Part shown: positions 52,908 through 60,651 of the stretch, in pieces | Layout of the letters: each line of letters begins with the position of its first letter | Position numbering within the stretch: the stretch's first letter is position 1 | Origin: Lysinimonas soli | Lineage (GTDB): Bacteria > Actinomycetota > Actinomycetes > Actinomycetales > Microbacteriaceae | Assembly: GCF_042655435.1 (NCBI RefSeq) | Contig: NZ_JBHSMG010000001.1 | Coordinates: 682,001 to 746,000, forward strand | Length of the DNA stretch: 64,000 bases | Direction: 5' to 3' | Position numbers and translations under genes: made by a program | Notes under the pieces: generated by a model | The model's input: only the letters and a program-made list of their open reading frames with translations | Database searches by the model: none | Told to the model about the DNA's origin: nothing

Positions 52908-52957
52908 GGCGACAGCGGGCGGCGACAGCGGGCGGCGACAGCGGGCGGCGACAGCGG
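52908..52957. repeat. Tandem repeat, 13 bp x about 4
   Basis: GGCGACAGCGGGC at 52908, 52921 and 52934, with a fourth partial copy at 52947. The bases before it (52740-52907) are also repeat-like: GTGTCGGG appears several times. Together with the terminator this fills the gap of 310 bases between the HtrA-like gene and the tiny membrane protein gene; no other gene is seen there. Confidence 0.85.
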
Positions 52958-52958
52958 A

Positions 52959-53087
52959 TCAGATGCGCCCCGTCGACATCAGGACGACCGCGAATGCGGC
53001 GAGGATCGTCGCGGCAGCGCCGATGACGCTGGTGATGATCGCGAGAACGAGATCGCGGCGTTCGAAGCGGGAGTTGTAAGCGGACAT
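52959..53087 (-). CDS. 42-residue single-helix membrane protein
   Basis: Short gene: ATG 53087, stop TGA 52959. Charged N-terminus MSAYNSRFERRD, then one hydrophobic helix (LVLAIITSVIGAAATILAAF, residues 13-32) and a short tail. AAAGGGGG lies about six bases before the ATG, and a TAGGGT -10 box sits about 25 bases upstream. The stop is next to the 13-bp repeats. Too short to match a family; could be a regulatory membrane peptide or a subunit. Confidence 0.65.
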   Translation of the reverse strand: MSAYNSRFERRDLVLAIITSVIGAAATILAAFAVVLMSTGRI

Positions 53088-53207
53088 CCGAGCCCCCTTT
53101 GCTCAGCCCGACCCTAGTTCGGGGGATAGACAGGAGCAACCGCCTCACCGGAACCGCTCAGGAGGCGTACAGGAAAGTCGCCACCAGGGCAGGCCTTCAC
53201 GCGGCCC

Positions 53208-53243
53208 GCATCGTGACGCGCATCGTGACGCGCATCGTGAGGC
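53208..53243. repeat. Tandem repeat, 3 x 12 bp
   Basis: GCATCGTGACGC at 53208 and 53220, with a third copy (GCATCGTGAGGC) at 53232. It lies in the 244-base gap between divergent genes (53088-53331), which otherwise holds their promoters (TAGGGT to the left, TAGTAT at 53319-53324 to the right). Confidence 0.85.
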
Positions 53244-53331
53244 GTCGGGTGACGGGCGTCGCGTCCGCGCCCCCTCGACGCTGGGCAAACTCCCACCCCG
53301 GCCCGAGCCGAATGTCCCTAGTATGGGGGAC

Positions 53332-53826
53332 ATGTCGGTCGCCCCCCACGCCGGCACGGTCATCCCCCTGACTGCTGTCGATACCCGTGTCTCCTGTCAG
53401 CTGTGCGGCTCCCGCGTCGCCCTGAGCGCTTCGTTCTGCCCGCACTGCGGTGTCGCGACCGCGATCCCCACCGATCGCAAGGGTCGACCCGTCGACCGTG
53501 CCGCGACCCGCAGCCTCCAACTCGCCGCGCTCGTCATCGTCGCGAACATCGTCGTCGGCGCGCTGGCGCTCGGCATCGTCGTCGTGAGCTCGGATGCCAA
53601 GAACCTCATCACGGCGGCGCTCGGCCTCGAGCTGTTGCATTTCGTCGTGGTCGGCGGGCTGGTGGCTGCCACGATCTCGTACGGCGTGCGCGGCATCCGG
53701 GAGACGAAGGACGGACGGCTCGGCCGCCGCAACTGGGCGGTGCTCAGCGTCGTCGTGGCGTCGCTGGTCGGGCTCGTGCTGGCGGTCTCGTTGTCGGCGA
53801 CCCTCGCGATGTTCCTCGCGCGCTGA
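53332..53826 (+). CDS. Zinc-ribbon membrane protein
   Basis: 164 residues. CQLCGSRVALSASFCPHCG (residues 22-40) is a CxxC-CxxC zinc ribbon at the N-terminus, followed by three membrane helices (about 62-85, 92-113, 136-160). TAGTAT (53319-53324) lies seven bases before ATG 53332, so that ATG is probably the leaderless start; the ATG at 53323 overlaps the -10 box itself. Function unknown. Confidence 0.8.
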   Translation: MSVAPHAGTVIPLTAVDTRVSCQLCGSRVALSASFCPHCGVATAIPTDRKGRPVDRAATRSLQLAALVIVANIVVGALALGIVVVSSDAKNLITAALGLELLHFVVVGGLVAATISYGVRGIRETKDGRLGRRNWAVLSVVVASLVGLVLAVSLSATLAMFLAR

Positions 53827-53830
53827 GCGC

Positions 53831-55018
53831 TCAGCCCTTGACGCAGGGGCCCGAGCTGATCGCGGCGCTGAGTCCCGGCGCCTGACGGACCAGGGGGCTC
53901 AGCAGGGTGTCGGTCATGGCGTAGCCGAGGGTGGCATCCGTCGAACTCTTCGCGAAGACGATGCCGGCGATCCGGCCGTTCTCGGCAAGCAGCGGACCAC
54001 CCGAGTTGCCGGGTTCGATCTGCGCGGCGAGGGTGTACAGCTCGCGCACCGATCGCCCGGAGCTGTAGATGTTCTCGACGTTCTCGTTCGAGCGGGCCAG
54101 CACCTGGGCGGCGCCGCTGGTGAACGGTCCGCCGTAGGGGTAGCCGTCGACGACGCCCTTGTCTCCTGCGGCCAAGGGATCGCTCAGTGTGAGGGCCGGT
54201 TCGCCGAGTCCCGACACGGCGATCACCGCCAGGTCGTTGTTCGGATCGAAGTAGACGATGCGGCCGTCGAGGGTCTGGCCGTTCGAGGCCTGGACGACGG
54301 GCTGCTGCACCCCGGCGACGACGTGGGCGTTGGTCACGATGCGGTTGGGCGCGATCACGAATCCCGAGCCCGACTGGTTCTGGCCGCAGGCGTAGGCGGT
54401 GCCGTTGATCCGCACCACCGACTGCGATGCCGAGGCGAGCGCAGCCGTGTCCGTCTTGACCTGGGGGATTCCCGGCGACTTGGTGATGCCCGAGAACCCG
54501 CCCGAGATCACCGGCAGGCCCTGAGCGAGCACGGTGGATCGCAGGCGCGCGAGCGCGGCGGTGACCGGCTCGGGGGTGATCGTGTCGATCGTCTGCAGCA
54601 CCCACGAGCCGCTCACGGCACGCGTCAGCACGGGAACGCCGAGGGAGGCGACGCTGCCGGCGATCAGGGCGGTGATCAGGGCGCCGACCACGAGGTTCGC
54701 GAAGGCTCCACCGACCCGATCGAGCGGGCGCAGCGCTGTGCGATCGATGCGGCCCCGGATCAGGCGGCCGATTCCCGCACCCGCCATGCTGCCCAGGATG
54801 ATCAGGGCGACGGCGACCGAGACCACCAGGAAGGTGCGCCAGAACGGATCGGGCACGATCGTCCCGACCACGGGGATCGCGAAGAATGCGGCGACCGCGC
54901 CGACGACGAGACCGAGGATGGCACTGAGACTGCGGATGAAGCCGCTGCGCCAGCCTTCGCCCAGGTAGACGAGCAGGACGAGGACCAGCAGGACGTCCAG
55001 CAGTCGAGCAGGCAGCAT
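53831..55018 (-). CDS. MarP-like membrane serine protease (CvpA + trypsin)
   Basis: 395 residues. Four N-terminal helices form a CvpA/colicin-V-type domain (residues 5-130); then a periplasmic trypsin-like domain with His232 (TNAHVV), Asp262 (NDLAVI) and Ser339 (GNSGGPL). Cys211 (AYACGQ) and Cys392 (GPCVKG) match the disulfide of MarP (Rv3671c), the protease needed for acid and oxidative stress resistance in mycobacteria. ATG 55018. Ends five bases from the convergent zinc-ribbon gene. Confidence 0.92.
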   Translation of the reverse strand: MLPARLLDVLLVLVLLVYLGEGWRSGFIRSLSAILGLVVGAVAAFFAIPVVGTIVPDPFWRTFLVVSVAVALIILGSMAGAGIGRLIRGRIDRTALRPLDRVGGAFANLVVGALITALIAGSVASLGVPVLTRAVSGSWVLQTIDTITPEPVTAALARLRSTVLAQGLPVISGGFSGITKSPGIPQVKTDTAALASASQSVVRINGTAYACGQNQSGSGFVIAPNRIVTNAHVVAGVQQPVVQASNGQTLDGRIVYFDPNNDLAVIAVSGLGEPALTLSDPLAAGDKGVVDGYPYGGPFTSGAAQVLARSNENVENIYSSGRSVRELYTLAAQIEPGNSGGPLLAENGRIAGIVFAKSSTDATLGYAMTDTLLSPLVRQAPGLSAAISSGPCVKG

Positions 55019-55155
55019 TCGAACAGTCTGACGGATGATCTCGGGGAAACCGCTTCGAGACCCACCGGCGGGGGAGTCCGAGGCGGCGGTCCTCGTGGGG
55101 GAGAGGCTCAGGCGCCATTGGGCGTTCTCACCGGGGGTGGGGGCAGGCTTGAGGG

Positions 55156-55677
55156 ATGTTCCGTCACCATCCCCTGCTCACCGTCATGACGGGGCTGTAC
55201 CTGGCCGCCGTCGGATGGCTGACGCTCGGACCGCAGCCGCGCGCCCTGGAACGGGCCAGCGGACTCTGGCAGCTTCTCGCCTGGCTGCACCGTCATCCGA
55301 GCCTGGAGTGGATCCGTTTCTCGACTCTCGAGTTCTCGGCGAACGTGCTGATGTTCGTGCCGATCGGCGTGTTCCTGCTGCTCCTGCTGGGGCGTCGACG
55401 CTGGTGGTTGGCGGTGCTGCTGGGGGTGTTGCTGAGCTGCGGAATCGAGTTCACGCAGCTGTTCCTGCCCGGTCGAGTGAGCGATGTGCGTGACCTCGAA
55501 TCCAACTCGATCGGTGCCTTCGCGGGCGTCGTCATCGCGCTCGTGCTCACCTGGCCGGCCGCGGTGCGTCGCCGCGCGCAGGCTCGCGTGGATGCGCAGG
55601 CTCGCGCGGATGCGCACCCGGTCGCCCGAGCCGGTACCGCTGTTCCTACGCGGTCAGCCTCAACCTCGACTTGGTAA
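55156..55677 (+). CDS. VanZ-like membrane protein
   Basis: 173 residues, four helices. Typical VanZ pieces are VLMFVPIGVFLLLLLGRRRW and CGIEFTQLFLPGRVSDVRDL (E..Q.....R..D..D), then NSIGAFAG. VanZ confers teicoplanin resistance, but most members have unknown function. A basic tail of about 35 residues (RVDAQARADAHPVARAG) follows the last helix. The tail overlaps the HNH gene fragment on the other strand. Confidence 0.85.
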   Translation: MFRHHPLLTVMTGLYLAAVGWLTLGPQPRALERASGLWQLLAWLHRHPSLEWIRFSTLEFSANVLMFVPIGVFLLLLLGRRRWWLAVLLGVLLSCGIEFTQLFLPGRVSDVRDLESNSIGAFAGVVIALVLTWPAAVRRRAQARVDAQARADAHPVARAGTAVPTRSASTSTW

Positions 55678-55807
55678 GCGGTCTCCACCTCTGCTGCCGA
55701 TCCACCCAGGGCGGGCTGAGCAGTTCGGGCAGGCCGCCGTTCATGCGCAACCGGTGCTCGCTCGAGTGCAGCAGATGGTGATGGAACGAGCAGAGCAGCG
55801 CCCCGTT
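55646..55807 (-). pseudogene. C-terminal fragment of the DUF222/HNH gene
   Basis: 53 codons: AACGGGGCGCTG (55807 on) begins NGALLCSFHHHLLHSSEHRL and ends at TAG 55646. This is exactly the missing end of the HNH endonuclease whose N-terminal part stops at 56476; the HNH finger's last histidines (FHHHLLH) are here. The two parts share the frame once 55808-56520 is removed, giving a protein of 457 residues. Confidence 0.88.
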
Positions 55808-55845
55808 AGGCGTGGCACTGTGGAGCTCATCGCTAAGCTTCAGCC

Positions 55846-56277
55846 ATGGCCGGTGTCAAGGTGCCCGCCGCGACTGCGACTGCCGCGATCGCGACCCTCG
55901 TCGAAGGCACCGAGTATTTGGTTCGGTTCATTGGCCTGGTCGTGGCCTTTTCCGCGAGCGGGCGTCAGGCCGCTTTGCCTTTCTTGATTCCAGTCGTCGC
56001 GATCCCCCTCGCGATGTTCGTGCTGACGGCATTTCTCCTGAGACGCGGAACTCGGTGGGCAACGATCCCCGTAACGATTCTCAGCCTTTGGACCGGCACA
56101 AACGTTTTCTTTTACTATCACGACGCCTTGGCCTGGTTCGCCTTGGTCGTATCGACTGTCGCCATAGTCGCCTGCTGGCTTCCGTCAGCTCGGCAGTTCG
56201 CGCGCGAAGCAACGTTCCGTCGAAGCTCGTCAGCGGAGGTCCCAGCACCGAGGCCGACCGGGCGTACTAGCGACTAG
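55846..56277 (+). CDS. Insert-borne membrane protein, 143 residues
   Basis: About four hydrophobic segments (25-43, 44-66, 72-92, 98-116) and a polar C-terminal tail. Codon use is less GC-biased than neighbours (ATT, TTT, TTG, ATA codons appear), a sign of transfer. The frame starts at ATG 55846 (MAGVKVPAATATAAI) without a clear ribosome site. Not recognised. It lies tail to tail with the next gene. Confidence 0.68.
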   Translation: MAGVKVPAATATAAIATLVEGTEYLVRFIGLVVAFSASGRQAALPFLIPVVAIPLAMFVLTAFLLRRGTRWATIPVTILSLWTGTNVFFYYHDALAWFALVVSTVAIVACWLPSARQFAREATFRRSSSAEVPAPRPTGRTSD

Positions 56278-56294
56278 CCCCGTTTGGCTTTCGC

Positions 56295-56468
56295 CTATGG
56301 CAGCCGCATTCGCCGGAGAATGACGGACCCAACGAGAAGTCCTGCTCCGAACACGAACCATGTCACCGTCGCAGGAGCGCGACCGGAGAGCACGTCGAGT
56401 AGCCCGACGAGCACGCAGAGCACGCCGCCGACCAGCAGCACGATCCAGTTGAACCGTCTTGTCCTCAT
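56295..56468 (-). CDS. Insert-borne two-helix membrane protein, 57 residues
   Basis: MRTRRFNWIVLL at the start, two hydrophobic helices (8-27, 34-53) and a basic end (ILRRMRLP). The ATG at 56468 is the first plausible one in frame; the upstream frame is the HNH gene in another phase. No ribosome site stands out. Convergent with the gene at 55846, with 17 bases between stop codons. Function unknown; a two-gene cargo of small membrane proteins could be a toxin/immunity or a bacteriocin-resistance pair, but nothing shows it. Confidence 0.6.
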   Translation of the reverse strand: MRTRRFNWIVLLVGGVLCVLVGLLDVLSGRAPATVTWFVFGAGLLVGSVILRRMRLP

Positions 56469-56475
56469 CGGCCCA

Positions 56476-57732
56476 TTATGACGCCGACAATGATGGGGCG
56501 TATTTGGAACTAGCGCCGTTGTCGACATCGGTCGGGCCGCCCTGTTCCCATTCCACAACGTGGTGGGCATGGCACCATGACGGCGGTGCCGTGCAGCCGG
56601 GCCAGATGCATCCGCCGTCTCGAACCGCCAAGGCGCGGCGCTGCGCGGGCGTGAAATAGCGTTCCCGGCGACCCAGCCAGAGGATCTCGCCCTTCGGCCC
56701 CTCGACCTGAACCCGGATGCCGCCATCGCAGACCAGCTCGCGCGCGGTCTCCGCCGAGATGGGCGAGGCGATGTCGTCGATCCAGGCGACTCCGGTGCCC
56801 TTCGCGAGGTCGTCGGCGCGGATCACCGCGGTCACCGTCGCGACGCCGTGCAACGAACCGACCACGGCGTTGTCGGCGCGGATGCCGGCCGTCAGCAGCC
56901 CGAAGACGACATCGAATGCGCGCTGCTCGCGGGTGCGGGGATCCGTGGGCACGTCGGCGTCGGCCCCCGCCTCGGAGATCGCGTCGGCCATCGCCTCGGA
57001 GTCGAGGAACCGCGGCTGCCGCGTCGGTGACGTGCGCTCGGCCAGGGCAGCGCGCAGGATCGCGGCGTGGGCCGGGTCGGCGAGACCGTGGAACGCCGTG
57101 AGCCCCGCCACCTCGCGGCCGAGCACGAATCGACGCCGCTCGCGGAGTTCCCGCTCGTGCGGTACGGCGCCGTCGGGATCGAGCACCGCGCACAGCACTC
57201 GCGCCTGGATGCCGACGACATCGGCCGTGCCGGTCTCGGCCTCGCCGACCAGGTGCTGCTCGGCCGCGCGCAACTGCTCGGGTGCGGCCGTGCGTGCTGC
57301 CTCGCCGAGATGACGGACGATGACGGCCGCGGCATCCAGCCCGATCCGGCCCGAATGCACGGCGGCCCCGACGAGCTCGAACTCGGCGGGAAGCAGTTCG
57401 CCGCCGAGGGCGACCCGCGGAGCCAGTGCGCGCCCCAGCCGGATGCGACGACTCGCCTCGCTCTGGGAGGTGCGGGTGATGAGCTCGACCAGGGTCGTGC
57501 CATTGGGGCGACCGAGACGTCTGCTGAGGCTCGCGTCGCCGAGTTCGCGCCGCGAACGCGCGTCGACCTCGGCCGCGGCCTGCACGCGGAGGGCGTCGAC
57601 GAGTCGGCCCACCCGTTCCACATCGTCGAGGTGACGGCACAGCTCATCGTCGGACCAACTCGTGATCTCGGTCGGCGCACCGTCGTGGAGTGCATGCAGG
57701 ATGCGCTCGAGGAGGTCGCTGATCGGGGTCAC
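56476..57732 (-). pseudogene. DUF222/HNH endonuclease gene, N-terminal part
   Basis: 418 codons remain open before a stop inside the insertion. DUF222 (13E12 repeat) occupies about 15-330; the HNH finger starts with CIWPGC near 381 and CHAHHVVEWEQGGPTDVDN at 391-409 region, and the frame leaves the family at Asn405 (DNGA), followed by unrelated residues SSKYAPSLSAS. The missing 53 residues are at 55646-55807. GTG 57732 preferred over TTG 57735. The truncated product lacks the last zinc/metal histidines and is probably inactive. Confidence 0.88.
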
Positions 57733-57850
57733 CAAGCCAGTCTGACAAGCAAGGGTGGAGAAGTAAATATGCTGATCAGAAGTGGTTTATAACTCGTCGA
57801 CTTTGCGCCTGTGGAGGAGAGGACGGACCCCGCCCCGGGCCCGCGTCTCC

Positions 57851-58327
57851 CTACGCCGTGGGCGGAGTCGTCGGCGGAGCGGGCGGCGCGGGCGGCGTCG
57901 AAGCGGGCGGAGCCGCCTCTCCCGCGGCACCGGCCACCGGAGCCACCGGCACGCTCCTGTCGCACAGGTGCACGATGAGCACGATCACGCCGGCGATCGG
58001 GAGCAGCACCCAGAACAGCTCGGTCCACTTGCGTCCGGCATCCCGGAGCCGCCGCACGGTGACGGCAAGGCTCGGCAGCAGCACGGCGATGCTCCAGAAC
58101 CCCGAGAGGCTGAACGAGCCGACGCCGTAGTCGTATCCATTGGTGCCCATTCCGTAGTCCCCGAACCGCATGATCCCCAGGGGGATGCTGAGCGCGTTGA
58201 GGGCGGAACTGACGAGGGTGCTGAACAGCACCCACCACCAGAACTCGGGACGCGTAGCCCGGCCGGTGAACTCGGCGTACTTGCGGAAGACGGTTTTGAT
58301 CGATTCGAAGAAGGTCATGTCGGTCAT
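57851..58327 (-). CDS. DUF805 membrane protein
   Basis: 158 residues. KYAEFTGRATRPEFWWWVLF (residues 16-35) is the DUF805 opening; then helices at 31-52, 72-92 and 102-122 with LAVTVRRLRDAG; a Pro/Ala tail of 30 residues ends it. DUF805 proteins are inner-membrane proteins of unknown function. Start ATG 58327, with an alternative ATG nine bases on. Confidence 0.9.
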   Translation of the reverse strand: MTDMTFFESIKTVFRKYAEFTGRATRPEFWWWVLFSTLVSSALNALSIPLGIMRFGDYGMGTNGYDYGVGSFSLSGFWSIAVLLPSLAVTVRRLRDAGRKWTELFWVLLPIAGVIVLIVHLCDRSVPVAPVAGAAGEAAPPASTPPAPPAPPTTPPTA

Positions 58328-58397
58328 CTTTCAGCTGGTCGGTGGTGTCGAGGGTCGAGGGTCGAGGGTCGGCAGGCTCAAGGGGTCGGCAGGGTCG

Positions 58398-58820
58398 CTA
58401 GAGCGGATATCGGTCGGGCTCCGGCGCCCGGGCGAATCGTCGCCCCGTGATGCTCGTGGGCGTGATGCGCACGTAGCGGTACTTGATGGTCGGAATCCAG
58501 GGCACGAGGGGCAGGGCGTCGGCCCGGTCGATGTCGTCCTGGCGATCGAGCTGTTCGGCGGTGCCCTTGACCACGACGCTCCAGGCGCCGTGCTCGGTCC
58601 ATCCGTCGATCTCGAAAGCGACCGAGCTGCGCACCGTCAGCTCGATGAGCTTGGTGCCCGGCGCGGTCCGGAAGACCAGGGTCGACTCGTCGACGACGTA
58701 GTTGACCGGGAAGATGTCCAACTCACCGGCGGCGCTCACGGCCAGCCGGCCGAGCGTCGTCACCCGCAGCAGATCCCACGCCTCGTCCTCGGGCAGTTCG
58801 ATGACGGGGGTGCCATCCAT
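58398..58820 (-). CDS. Pyridoxamine 5'-phosphate oxidase family (PPOX) protein
   Basis: 140 residues with a split-barrel flavin-binding fold: LPEDEAWDLLRVTTLGRLAV, FPVNYVVDESTLVFRTA, KLIELTVRSSVAFEID. Such proteins bind FMN, F420 or haem; the sequence resembles the pyridoxamine-oxidase-like group of actinobacteria. ATG 58820 has GGAGGG seven bases upstream; the ATG at 58826 is too close to it. The second PPOX gene of the window (15657) is broken. Confidence 0.85.
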   Translation of the reverse strand: MDGTPVIELPEDEAWDLLRVTTLGRLAVSAAGELDIFPVNYVVDESTLVFRTAPGTKLIELTVRSSVAFEIDGWTEHGAWSVVVKGTAEQLDRQDDIDRADALPLVPWIPTIKYRYVRITPTSITGRRFARAPEPDRYPL

Positions 58821-58995
58821 GTCCATTCCCTCCCGGATGCCGGTACGGCCTCCACTCCACCGCACCTCGGCACGCCCCGGCAGGGTCGAAGGGCCCGCGA
58901 GGCTGCTCTCTCCGGGAGGACTCATGGAGGACTCATGGCAGGGGCGCCCCCGGACGGCTCACATCCCGGCCGGGCGCCTCACACTCCGGCCGGCC

Positions 58996-59838
58996 TCACG
59001 GCAGGTACCGCTGCACGAACTCGAGCGCGGTATCCGCCACCTCGCGCCACCCCGAGTCGATCACCAGGGAGTGGCCGCGGCCGGGGATGATCGCCAGCTC
59101 GGTGTCGTTCGGGTTCTTCTTCTGGATCTTGTACTCGTTCTCGACGACCGATGGCGGAACGGTGTGGTCTTCGCCTCCGGCGATCAGCAGCAGCGGTCCG
59201 CGTTCGTGGTTCTCGGTGTCGACCTTCGTCTCGGCGAAGGGGTTGAAGTTGGCGGTCGCGGCCTGGAAGATCGGCACGCCTGAGGCGGGCACGTGGAACT
59301 TCTCGTAGAGCGCTTTGCCTTCGTCCTCGGGCAGCGCATTCGACCAGCCGTAGGCGAACTGCTCGTACGTGAGGGTGACGCCGTGCTTGGTGTGGTTGAA
59401 CTTGAGCAGCGCGGGCGCGCCCGACTTGAGGGCGGAGACCGGCAGCGCCGTCACCCCCTGGAACTGCGCCGGATCGATCCCGACCGTGACCGCGTTGAGT
59501 CCGTCGCCCGCGAGCTTCTGGGCGATCAGCCCGCCGAAGCTGTGCCCGATGACGACGGGCGACTGGGTGAGCCGGCCGATCGCCTCGGCGTAGTGGTCGG
59601 TGACCTGCTTGACCATCTTGCCGGCGAAGGCATCGGGGTTGGCTTTCGCCTCCTCGACGGTCGCGGGGTCGTCGGGCCAGCTCGGAGCGAGGGTCGTGTA
59701 CCCCTCGCCCTCGAAGAGCTCGCGCCAGGGCTGCCAGCTGCTCGACAACAGCCAGAGCCCGTGAATGAACACGACGGGCGTGAGCCCCGAGGCGTTCGCC
59801 CGTGCGACCTCGCTCAGTTCGGTCTCGGTCAGAGTCAT
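58996..59838 (-). CDS. Alpha/beta hydrolase
   Basis: 280 residues. VVFIHGLWLLSSSW carries the oxyanion region, VVIGHSFGG has the nucleophile Ser, LLLIAGGEDHTVPP the catalytic Asp, and IPGRGHSLVIDSGW the His. It looks like a soluble esterase or lipase of the general class. ATG 59838 has GAGGAG four bases upstream. Upstream (58821-58995) a noncoding gap holds a duplicated 11-bp word GGAGGACTCAT. Confidence 0.9.
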   Translation of the reverse strand: MTLTETELSEVARANASGLTPVVFIHGLWLLSSSWQPWRELFEGEGYTTLAPSWPDDPATVEEAKANPDAFAGKMVKQVTDHYAEAIGRLTQSPVVIGHSFGGLIAQKLAGDGLNAVTVGIDPAQFQGVTALPVSALKSGAPALLKFNHTKHGVTLTYEQFAYGWSNALPEDEGKALYEKFHVPASGVPIFQAATANFNPFAETKVDTENHERGPLLLIAGGEDHTVPPSVVENEYKIQKKNPNDTELAIIPGRGHSLVIDSGWREVADTALEFVQRYLP

Positions 59839-59948
59839 GCTTCTCCTCGTTTCATCGTCTGCGGTGGATGCCGTGGAGGTGCTCGGCGGCACGAGCGCGC
59901 TTCCGAGTTCAGGATGCCCCCATCGGCCCGTGAGGGATAGTCCGGCTT

Positions 59949-60194
59949 TCAGTCGATGCGCACGGTCTTGATGCGAGCGGTGTGCCCGCGCACGACCCGG
60001 ACCCGCGATGGGGCCCGCCCGAAGTGAGCCGCCAGGGCCCGCTCGACGGCCTCGTTGGCCTTGCCCTCGATCGCGCGCTCGCGCACGAACACCGTCAGCA
60101 CCCCGTCGTCGCCCGGCTCGACGAGCGGCCCCTTGCGGCTGCCGGGCTTGACCCGCACCCGGACCTCGCGGGTGGCATCGCCGTGATCGGACAT
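59949..60194 (-). CDS. DUF167 family protein (YggU-like)
   Basis: 81 residues, the small DUF167/YggU fold. VRVRVKPGSRKG at 11-22, then VFVRERAIEGKANEAVERAL, RVRVVRGHTARIKTVRID. The family is widespread with unknown function. ATG 60194; divergent from the HxlR gene, 54 bases apart, so both share a promoter region. Confidence 0.9.
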   Translation of the reverse strand: MSDHGDATREVRVRVKPGSRKGPLVEPGDDGVLTVFVRERAIEGKANEAVERALAAHFGRAPSRVRVVRGHTARIKTVRID

Positions 60195-60233
60195 GTACTC
60201 AGGGTGGCATCCCGGCCCCTGCCGAAGAAACGG

Positions 60234-60250
60234 ACTTACAATCGGTAAGT
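60234..60250. promoter_or_regulatory. HxlR operator 1
   Basis: ACTTAC-AATCG-GTAAGT, a perfect 17-bp inverted repeat overlapping the GTG start of the HxlR gene (60249). Likely autoregulation. Confidence 0.7.
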
Positions 60251-60608
60251 GACTTCACTCCCCGCGCAGGACGGATTCGAGCAGATCGACGATGAGGTCT
60301 GCCGCGGATTCCAGCGGCATCTCGAGGTGGTCGGCCGTCGGTGGAACTCGGCGATTCTGCTGGCCGGCGCCCGAGGGGCGACCCGCTTCACCGAGTACCG
60401 CGCGATGATCGCCGGCATCTCCGACCGACTGCTGACGCAGCGCCTCACCGAACTGCAGGCCGAGGGCCTGGTCGAACGCACCGTACTGCCGACGACTCCT
60501 GTGCTGGTGCAATATCGGCTCACTCCGATGGGCCGTGACCTGATGCGCCTGCTTCAGCCCCTGGTCGCATTCGACCGGCAGCACCGCTTACATTCAGTAA
60601 GCGACTAA
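60249..60608 (+). CDS. HxlR family transcriptional regulator
   Basis: 119 residues. Winged helix of the HxlR type: EVVGRRWNSAILLAGARGAT, the core FTEYRAMIAGISDRLLTQRL, and TPVLVQYRLTPMGRDLMRLL, the wing and C-terminal helix. HxlR proteins often sense redox or aldehyde stress. The GTG at 60249 lies within operator 1; the last codons lie within operator 2, so the protein's gene is framed by its own sites. Probable target: the flavin oxidoreductase fusion immediately downstream. Confidence 0.92.
   Translation: MTSLPAQDGFEQIDDEVCRGFQRHLEVVGRRWNSAILLAGARGATRFTEYRAMIAGISDRLLTQRLTELQAEGLVERTVLPTTPVLVQYRLTPMGRDLMRLLQPLVAFDRQHRLHSVSD
60586..60602. promoter_or_regulatory. HxlR operator 2
   Basis: GCTTAC-ATTCA-GTAAGC, perfect 17-bp inverted repeat with the same core and spacing as operator 1 (CTTACnnnnnGTAAG). 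It sits in the last codons of the HxlR gene, 50 bases before the fusion gene, and could control that gene. Confidence 0.7.
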
Positions 60609-60651
60609 TCAGGCGCTTGGCGATCTGACATCCATCGCCGATGCTGGGACC

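Larger units (their letters stand above)
55808..56520. mobile_element. 713-bp insertion inside the DUF222/HNH gene
   Basis: Lower GC than its surroundings (e.g. TTTTCTTTTACTATCACGAC near 56105). It splits the HNH gene with a direct repeat AACGG on the minus strand at 55803-55807 and 56516-56520. It carries two small convergent membrane-protein genes and no transposase or integrase; no terminal inverted repeat is evident. It may be a non-autonomous cassette mobilised in trans. DUF222/HNH genes (13E12 repeats) are the attachment site of phage phiRv1 in Mycobacterium tuberculosis, which makes the position notable. Confidence 0.72.
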
